Positions 6,575-11,419 of a stretch of DNA of 11,419 nucleotides are shown piece after piece. Every line of letters starts with the position of its first letter. Position 1 is the first letter of the stretch. The position numbers were made by a program, and so were the translations under genes. The notes beneath the pieces are model-generated. The model made no database searches. It worked only from the letters and a program-made list of their open reading frames with translations, and had not been told where the DNA came from. Source of the DNA: JACPSX01 sp035288405 [NCBI: bacterium]. Its GTDB lineage: Bacteria; JACPSX01. The stretch spans positions 1-11,419 of the forward strand of contig DATEAK010000237.1 in the NCBI GenBank assembly GCA_035288405.1, in the 5' to 3' direction.

Positions 6575-6624
6575 GCCCGCCAGAATCCACAATTCCTGAG
6601 AGCAACTCTCTGGGGAGTTCAAGC

Positions 6625-7740
6625 GTGGAAACCGTTCGCCTCAATTTACCCGGAAAGCAGTACTCAATACTCATCGGCCGGGGTCTGTTGTCCCGCACAG
6701 GTGATATTCTGGCTGGACTGGTGGCGGGCCCTTCGCCAGGGCTCAGGACAGGCAAACAGGTGGCTGTGGTGAGTAACCCAACGGTTTCCCGCCTCTATGG
6801 GGAAACGGTCCTCGCAAGCCTCCAGGCCCACGGGTTCACCTCGCTTCTTGTGGAAATCCCGGATGGGGAAGAGTACAAAACCCTCGAATCGGTCTCGCTT
6901 GTGTACGAAGAGATTTTGGCCCGGCAACTGGATCGGGGCTCTACCTTGATAGCGTTGGGGGGAGGTGTCGTGGGTGATCTGACCGGTTTCGTGGCAGCCA
7001 CCTATCTGCGGGGGATTCGCTACCTGCAGATACCCACCACCCTCCTGGCCCAGGTGGATAGTAGCGTCGGAGGAAAAACCGGGGTCAATCATGCCCGCGG
7101 GAAGAACCTGATTGGAGCCTTCCATCAGCCGGCCGCCGTGATCACCGATGTAGAAGTCTTGCGGAGCTTGCCCATGGAGGAATTCCGTTCAGGACTGGCC
7201 GAGGTGATCAAGTACGGTGTCATCGCCGATCCGGAGTTTTTTGCTTTCCTGGAAGCTTCTATCTCGCCGATCCGCTCCCGGGATGAGGCAGCTCTAGTGC
7301 GGATCGTTCGGCGGTGCTGCGAGATCAAGGCGTCTTACGTGGAAAAGGACGAGAGAGAGGAGAGCGGTCTTCGCGCCCATTTAAACTTTGGGCATACGTT
7401 TGGGCACGCTCTGGAGGCAGCCACTGGGTATTGTGCTTATCGCCATGGTGAGGCCGTGGCGGCGGGAATGATCTGTGCTGCCAAGCTTTCATCTCTCCTG
7501 GGCCTGTGTGAGAACCAAGATGCGCAGCGTCTTACGGCAGTTTTGAACTCGCTTGATCTGCCGGTGAACATGCGCGGTGTCACGCCCGCGGCAATTGCAG
7601 AAGCGCTGCTGTACGACAAGAAAGTTCTGGGGGGAACCTTGCGCTTTATCCTTATGAAAAAGATCGGAGAGGTTTTCCTTGCGGACAACGTGCCGTTGCC
7701 CGAGGTCCACAAAATTCTCGATAGTGCCTGTATTGCCTGA
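6625..7740 (+). CDS. aroB: 3-dehydroquinate synthase AroB
   Basis: AroB converts DAHP to 3-dehydroquinate, the second step of the shikimate pathway, using NAD and a divalent metal. The 371-residue protein shows the NAD-binding GGGVVGDLTGFVAATYLRG (112-130), the active-site stretch PTTLLAQVDSSVGGKTGVNH (137-156), and the metal ligands Glu193 (GLAEVIKYG), His257 (NFGHTFGHALE) and His274 (HGEAVAAGM), with the spacing expected from the E. coli enzyme. The GTG at 6625 is preferred because GGGGAG (6612-6617) lies 7 nt before it and the protein then has the usual length. The frame is open for 45 more codons upstream, but those overlap pilQ. A 50-nt gap separates it from pilQ. No aroK is present beside it. 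Confidence 0.96.
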   Translation: METVRLNLPGKQYSILIGRGLLSRTGDILAGLVAGPSPGLRTGKQVAVVSNPTVSRLYGETVLASLQAHGFTSLLVEIPDGEEYKTLESVSLVYEEILARQLDRGSTLIALGGGVVGDLTGFVAATYLRGIRYLQIPTTLLAQVDSSVGGKTGVNHARGKNLIGAFHQPAAVITDVEVLRSLPMEEFRSGLAEVIKYGVIADPEFFAFLEASISPIRSRDEAALVRIVRRCCEIKASYVEKDEREESGLRAHLNFGHTFGHALEAATGYCAYRHGEAVAAGMICAAKLSSLLGLCENQDAQRLTAVLNSLDLPVNMRGVTPAAIAEALLYDKKVLGGTLRFILMKKIGEVFLADNVPLPEVHKILDSACIA

Positions 7741-7760
7741 GGCTGCTGCAGGCTTTCAGC

Positions 7761-7789
7761 TTGACTTCGCCGTCCATTTGATGGATACT
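7761..7789 (+). promoter_or_regulatory. Possible internal promoter in front of aroQ
   Basis: TTGACT (7761-7766) and GATACT (7784-7789) are spaced by 17 bp and match consensus at five and four positions. A start 7 nt downstream falls at about 7796, next to the aroQ ATG at 7797. This would give a leaderless or nearly leaderless message, consistent with the lack of a clear ribosome binding site there. It could also be a chance match. Confidence 0.3.
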
Positions 7790-7796
7790 TTTGCCG

Positions 7797-8267
7797 ATGT
7801 CGCCTTTGAAAAGACTTGAGATTCTTGTCTTACACGGGCCCAACCTCAATATGCTTGGGGTTCGGCAGCCGGAAATCTACGGCCGTATCACTCTGAAGGA
7901 AATTAACGAAGAGATCTTGCGCTGGGCTGAGGCGCACGGCACCGGGGTGGAGATCGTCCAATCCAATTCGGAAGGAGATCTGGTGGAAGCCATCCAGCGG
8001 GCCGCGCAGACCTATGATGCCATTGTCATCAATCCGGCGGCCTACACACACACCAGCGTTGCCATCCTGGATGCGCTTTTGGCCGTAGGCATTCCGAGTG
8101 TTGAGGTGCACATGACGAATATATACGGCAGAGAGGATTTTCGCCGCACGTCAATCACAGCCGCGGCAACTCGTGGCCAGATTTGCGGTTTCGGGGCGCA
8201 CAGCTACATCCTGGGGCTGGAAGCTGTTTGGCATATTCTGACTGTCCCGCAGAAAACGGACTATTGA
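7797..8267 (+). CDS. aroQ: Type II 3-dehydroquinate dehydratase AroQ
   Basis: AroQ dehydrates 3-dehydroquinate to 3-dehydroshikimate, directly after the AroB step. The 156-residue protein shows all type II motifs: LHGPNLNMLGVRQPEIYG (12-29) with the lid arginine Arg23 and catalytic Tyr28, QSNSEGDLVEAIQ (55-67), VINPAAYTHTSVAILDAL (77-94), EVHMTNIYGREDFRRTS (103-119) with catalytic His105, and GQICGFGAHSYILGLEA (127-143). Family members form dodecamers in the cytoplasm. The start is uncertain: ATG 7797 gives the usual N-terminus, but no good ribosome binding site precedes it, and a TTG two codons earlier is also in frame. It follows aroB by 56 nt. Confidence 0.95.
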   Translation: MSPLKRLEILVLHGPNLNMLGVRQPEIYGRITLKEINEEILRWAEAHGTGVEIVQSNSEGDLVEAIQRAAQTYDAIVINPAAYTHTSVAILDALLAVGIPSVEVHMTNIYGREDFRRTSITAAATRGQICGFGAHSYILGLEAVWHILTVPQKTDY

Positions 8268-8293
8268 TCCCTTCTTAACGGTTGAGGAAGACG

Positions 8294-8773
8294 GTGGACC
8301 TAAAAGATTTGGAAGAGTTGATCGATCTGTTTGAACGCAAAAAGATTGCCGAATTGGAGTTTGAGAAATCCGGCGTGCGAGTGCACCTTAAAAAGAATTT
8401 ACATGCCGAAACCGTGAGTATGCCGTTTCCCTGGCCTGCTTTTCCGTCTGCGGGATCCGCGGCGGGAGCCAAGGGTGAACTGGACGCGGCCAACGGGAAA
8501 GGGAATCCCGCCGCCATGGCTTCGAGTCAGAATGTCGTCACGGTCACATCACCGATTGTCGGCACTTTCTATCGTGCCCCCTCTCCAGAAGCGCAATCCT
8601 TCGTGCAGGAAGGGGATTTGGTTGAAAAAGGGCAAGTGCTCTGCATCGTAGAAGCGATGAAGCTCATGAACGAGATCGAAGCGGAATGTGCCGGGAAAAT
8701 CCTCTCCGCGCTGGTTGAAAACGGCAGCCCCGTGGAGTACGGACAGGTTCTTTTCCTGATCGAACCGCTTTGA
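8294..8773 (+). CDS. accB: Biotin carboxyl carrier protein of acetyl-CoA carboxylase AccB
   Basis: This 159-residue protein carries the biotin moved between biotin carboxylase and carboxyltransferase in fatty acid synthesis. The N-terminal helix region ([22 protein letters not shown]) is typical of AccB. An Ala/Pro/Gly-rich linker (about 40-80) leads to the biotinyl domain (81-159). [10 protein letters not shown] has Lys123 as the biotinylation site, and [18 protein letters not shown] (86-103) contains the thumb loop specific to AccB-type proteins. I choose GTG 8294 because GAGGAAG (8284-8290) precedes it and the protein then starts with the family-typical MDL. A TTG at 8282 in the same frame overlaps that ribosome binding site. 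It is followed 19 nt later by accC. Confidence 0.95.
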   Translation: MDLKDLEELIDLFERKKIAELEFEKSGVRVHLKKNLHAETVSMPFPWPAFPSAGSAAGAKGELDAANGKGNPAAMASSQNVVTVTSPIVGTFYRAPSPEAQSFVQEGDLVEKGQVLCIVEAMKLMNEIEAECAGKILSALVENGSPVEYGQVLFLIEPL

Positions 8774-8792
8774 CCAATACTTTCCAAAGGCT

Positions 8793-10148
8793 ATGTTCCA
8801 TAAAATTCTAATTGCCAACCGGGGGGAAATCGCCCTCCGAATATTACGTGCCTGTAAAGAGATGGGGATTCGAACCGTTGCGGTTCATTCCACGGCGGAC
8901 GTCGAAGCGACCCATGTCAGGCTGGCGGATGAATCTCTTTGCATAGGACCTCCCGAAAGCTCCGGCAGTTACCTCAACGTCGCCAGCATCATCAGTGCCG
9001 CCGAGATTACGGACGCCGAGGCCATCCATCCAGGCTATGGATTCCTGGCCGAAAATCCTCATTTCGCCGAAGTCTGCGAGAGCTGCCGGATCAAGTTCAT
9101 CGGTCCCACCCCTGAACACCTACGCCTCATCGGGGACAAGGCCAAAGCCCGTAAGATAATGCAGGAGTCTGGGGTGCCCATCCTGATGGGCAGTGAATCC
9201 TCTCTGCAGAGTTCGGAGGAGGCAATCGAGTTGGCTCGGCAAGCGGGCTACCCCGTGTTGCTCAAAGCGGTGGCGGGCGGCGGGGGCAAGGGAATGAGGA
9301 TCGTCAGAGACGAGGAAGGGTTGCTGAATGCCCTTCTCATGGTCCAGGCCGAGGCTTCCGCCTCTTTTGGGAATGACAGCATTTTCCTGGAGAAATTTCT
9401 TGAAAAAGCCCGTCATGTGGAAGTGCAGATTGTGGCCGATGAATTCGGCAACGTGGTTCACTGTGGGGACCGGGAGTGCACGATCCAGCGCCGCTATCAG
9501 AAACTCATCGAAGAGGGACCCTCACCTGCCATCAGCGATAAGCTTCGGGAAGAAATCGGCCGGGTGGCTGTAAAAGCGGTAAAGGCGATGGAGTACCGCA
9601 ACGTGGGAACGATGGAATTCCTTCTGGATTCCGAGGGTCGCTACTACTTCATCGAGATGAACGGCAGAATTCAGGTGGAGCATGCCGTTACCGAAATGAT
9701 CACGGGGATTGACCTCATCAAAGAACAAATCCGGATCGCTGCGGGCGAGAAGTTGCAATTCACGCAGAAGCAGGTTCATATTCACGGGCACAGCATTGAG
9801 TGCCGGATCAACGCCGAGGATCCGGAAAAGTTCATCCCGTGTCCGGGCCGGATTTCTTACCTGAATCTCCCCGGTGGACCCGGCGTGCGTGTGGATACGG
9901 CCATCTTTCCGGGCTACGAGGTCACTCCTCATTACGATTCCCTCATCGCGAAACTCATCGTCCACGGAGAAAACCGCATGGAAGCCATCTCCCGGATGAT
10001 GAGGGCTCTGGGCGAGTTTCAGATCGAGGGGGTGAAAACGACCATTCCGTTTCACTTCCAGGTGCTCTCGGACCCGGAATTTATCCGGGGCGAGATCTCC
10101 ACGGACTTTCTCGACCGTTATCACCTCCCGGCTGCGGCTAGGGGCTGA
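8793..10148 (+). CDS. accC: Biotin carboxylase subunit AccC of acetyl-CoA carboxylase
   Basis: AccC uses ATP and bicarbonate to carboxylate the biotin on AccB. The 451-residue protein has the expected length and order of ATP-grasp parts: N-terminal [17 protein letters not shown], Lys116 in GDKAKAR, the glycine loop AGGGGKGMR (161-169), metal ligands Glu275 and Glu288, and the catalytic Arg292 and Glu296. The segment usually written MNTRIQVEHPVTE reads [13 protein letters not shown] here (289-301): Thr291 is Gly and Pro298 is Ala, while the catalytic Arg, Gln, Val and Glu are kept. His is Tyr in RRYQKLIEE. The C-terminal domain (from about 330) is complete. AAAGG lies very close to the ATG, so initiation may depend on coupling with accB. 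A pyruvate or propionyl carboxylase subunit is possible, but the neighbour accB favours AccC. Confidence 0.94.
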   Translation: MFHKILIANRGEIALRILRACKEMGIRTVAVHSTADVEATHVRLADESLCIGPPESSGSYLNVASIISAAEITDAEAIHPGYGFLAENPHFAEVCESCRIKFIGPTPEHLRLIGDKAKARKIMQESGVPILMGSESSLQSSEEAIELARQAGYPVLLKAVAGGGGKGMRIVRDEEGLLNALLMVQAEASASFGNDSIFLEKFLEKARHVEVQIVADEFGNVVHCGDRECTIQRRYQKLIEEGPSPAISDKLREEIGRVAVKAVKAMEYRNVGTMEFLLDSEGRYYFIEMNGRIQVEHAVTEMITGIDLIKEQIRIAAGEKLQFTQKQVHIHGHSIECRINAEDPEKFIPCPGRISYLNLPGGPGVRVDTAIFPGYEVTPHYDSLIAKLIVHGENRMEAISRMMRALGEFQIEGVKTTIPFHFQVLSDPEFIRGEISTDFLDRYHLPAAARG

Positions 10149-10244
10149 GGGACTTGCAGGTCTTCCCCGCCATGTTCCATGAATCCCCGCAGTGGGTTTC
10201 TTCGCATCGTCTCTGGCCCTCGTTTGGTAAGGGGTAAGGGTTTC

Positions 10245-11045
10245 GTGAGCTTGAGGCAAGGAAAACCACGTTGCACGAGTGCTCGAGGAAAGAGGCATCC
10301 TGGGAGGGTTGCTTTGGCCCTGCTTGTCATGCTTCTTTTTCCACTTCCGTGGAGCTCCGACGTTAGCGCGCAACGTTCGACTTCGCCTGAAGCCACCCGG
10401 ATCGTTGTCGTTGATCCTGGCCATGGTGGCTCGGATTCCGGTCTGGTGGGGACCCTCGGAGTTCAGGAAAAGGACGTAACGTTGGCCTTTTCTCAGCTCC
10501 TGCAATCCTTGATTCAGGAGCGCTGGGGAACGAGAGCTCCCCTGACGAGGACCTCCGATGTTTCCGTTCCCGATGCTCTTCGAGTTGCTCGATCGAATCA
10601 GGAAAAGGCGTCTCTGTTCCTTGGGATTCACTTGGGGAGTTCGGACTCAAATCGACGGGGGATGCGCCTGCTCTACCCCGTTTTCCCTGGCGAGGGAAGG
10701 AATTCCGAAGGGTCAGCAGGGCAAAGGAGTGGTCCTTCCATGGTCCGGGTGTTGCTGTGGGATCAGTTTCCGAACTCTGTGACTCTCCAGGAAAGTCAGC
10801 GGCTGGCGCTTGAAACGGGAAAACGTCTCGCAGACAGCCAGGGTACACTGATCGGTGTCTACGGAGTCCCTCTTTCCGGGTTTCGCGGCTTATTGGCACC
10901 GGGTTTTTTCCTGGAACTCGGGCAGATATCCAATGCGGAGGAGGAAAGACATCTCAAGGACACGGCGAACCTTGCGAATTTGGCCCGGACTCTGCTTGTT
11001 GCGCTGGAGCAGACCTGGTGGATTCCCGGGCCAAAAGCACCGTAA
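10245..11045 (+). CDS. Exported N-acetylmuramoyl-L-alanine amidase (Amidase_3)
   Basis: This zinc amidase would cut the bond between muramic acid and L-alanine in peptidoglycan, in the periplasm. From GTG 10245 it has 266 residues: a basic N-terminus, a hydrophobic helix (about 22-36), and a likely signal peptidase site after DVSA (42). The catalytic domain has VVVDPGHGGSDSG (55-67, zinc ligand His60), EKDVTLA (Glu75), FLGIHLGSSDS (His129) and FFLELGQISNAEEE (catalytic Glu224). The usual FISIHANA and FLVETGFLSN motifs are altered but the key residues remain. There is no SPOR or AMIN domain. The start is uncertain: AAGGGG and AAGGG lie 4-9 nt before GTG 10245, while ATG 10179 in the same frame would add 22 residues but lacks a ribosome binding site. 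It follows accC by 96 nt. Confidence 0.88.
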   Translation: MSLRQGKPRCTSARGKRHPGRVALALLVMLLFPLPWSSDVSAQRSTSPEATRIVVVDPGHGGSDSGLVGTLGVQEKDVTLAFSQLLQSLIQERWGTRAPLTRTSDVSVPDALRVARSNQEKASLFLGIHLGSSDSNRRGMRLLYPVFPGEGRNSEGSAGQRSGPSMVRVLLWDQFPNSVTLQESQRLALETGKRLADSQGTLIGVYGVPLSGFRGLLAPGFFLELGQISNAEEERHLKDTANLANLARTLLVALEQTWWIPGPKAP

Positions 11046-11069
11046 TCCAATTCATACAGAGGGCGCCTT

Positions 11070-11419
11070 GTGCGACTTCGATTCCTTTACTGGATTGCTG
11101 GAACGGTAATCTTCCTGGCTGCGGCGGGATGGGGAGTTTATCAGTATTGGTTTCGAGACGTTGGCATTCGGACCTCAGCGGTGAGAAGTGCTTCGACTCC
11201 GGCAGAGTCCCAAGAGGGAAAAGTCCCCGTGACCCTCTACTTGCCGGCCGCAGGTTCAGATGGGCTGAGGGAGGAAAAAAGAGAGCTTCCGGATTCTCCT
11301 CAGTTTGAGGAAAAGGCTGCCGCGGTGTTAGGAGAACTGCTAAAGGGGAATTCGGAATCTAGAGAGGGGCTCTTTTCGCGGGGGGCCAAAGTGCTGGCCG
11401 TTTTTTGGGACCCTCGTGG
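11070..11419 (+). CDS. Membrane-anchored GerMN-domain protein (3' end beyond the window)
   Basis: The GTG at 11070 opens a frame that runs 116 codons to the window edge without a stop. Residues 1-22 (MRLR then a hydrophobic segment) look like a signal anchor. After a Ser/Pro/Glu-rich linker, VPVTLYLPAAGSDGLREEKREL (52-73) and the AAAVLGELLKGN helix (83-94) resemble the GerMN (sporulation/spore germination) domain, in which a strand motif VTLYF is followed by a helix ending in LL.GP and a strand. AGAGGG (11058-11063) lies 6 nt upstream. In Deltaproteobacteria such proteins are often encoded next to an Amidase_3 gene, as here, so a role in envelope or peptidoglycan maintenance is likely. The assignment rests on partial sequence. 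Confidence 0.7.
   Translation, partial: MRLRFLYWIAGTVIFLAAAGWGVYQYWFRDVGIRTSAVRSASTPAESQEGKVPVTLYLPAAGSDGLREEKRELPDSPQFEEKAAAVLGELLKGNSESREGLFSRGAKVLAVFWDPR

Noticed and set aside
6588-6612. GAGAG..CTCTC hairpin between pilQ and aroB as a terminator
   Set aside because: Only 5 bp with a 3-nt loop and no U-run, and the downstream gene keeps the tight operon pattern.
9522-10631. A 369-codon open frame on the minus strand opposite the end of accC and the amidase start
   Set aside because: The opposite strand encodes conserved accC and amidase sequence; the antisense translation is low-complexity and Arg/Pro-rich with no known fold.

Overview
This window looks like a chromosomal segment of a Gram-negative deltaproteobacterium (Desulfobacterota, perhaps Syntrophobacteria-like). 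The indications are a type IVa pilus assembly operon (pilM-pilN-pilO-pilQ) that runs on into shikimate genes (aroB, aroQ) and the acetyl-CoA carboxylase pair (accB-accC), then an amidase and a GerMN-domain gene. This kind of gene order is familiar from Geobacter and its relatives. The taxonomic assignment is an inference from gene order and protein style, not a database result. Base composition and codon use look even across the window, and I see no mobile elements, CRISPR arrays, tRNAs or rRNAs.

Left part (1-1692): a TPR lipoprotein of the PilW/PilF/Tgl type runs leftward off the window edge. It is divergent from a rightward polytopic site-2 protease (M50). The roughly 190-bp divergent region holds a well-spaced sigma-70-like promoter for each gene.

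Middle gap (1693-1990): about 300 bp without a gene, rich in inverted repeats. It includes an 8-bp stem with a leftward-facing U-rich tail, a possible H-type pseudoknot, and a strong TTGACA-17-TAGAAG promoter that drives the operon to the right.

Right part (1991-11419): eleven rightward genes with short gaps or overlaps, probably one long transcription unit: a small XRE-type HTH regulator, pilM, pilN, pilO, pilQ, aroB, aroQ, accB, accC, an exported N-acetylmuramoyl-L-alanine amidase, and the start of a membrane-anchored GerMN protein that is cut by the window end. PilM/N/O form the inner-membrane alignment platform and PilQ the outer-membrane secretin. The PilW-like lipoprotein encoded upstream is a plausible pilotin for that secretin. 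AroB and AroQ catalyse consecutive shikimate steps. AccB and AccC form the biotin carboxylase half of acetyl-CoA carboxylase. The amidase and GerMN protein belong to the cell envelope.

The most notable points are the absence of a pilP gene between pilO and pilQ, a PilQ whose N-terminus resembles a lipoprotein signal with an unusual lipobox, an XRE regulator as first gene of the pilus operon, the structured intergenic DNA before it, and a possible internal promoter that would make the aroQ message almost leaderless. I did not find clear evidence for a wholly new system; most of the window is recognisable housekeeping and pilus machinery.
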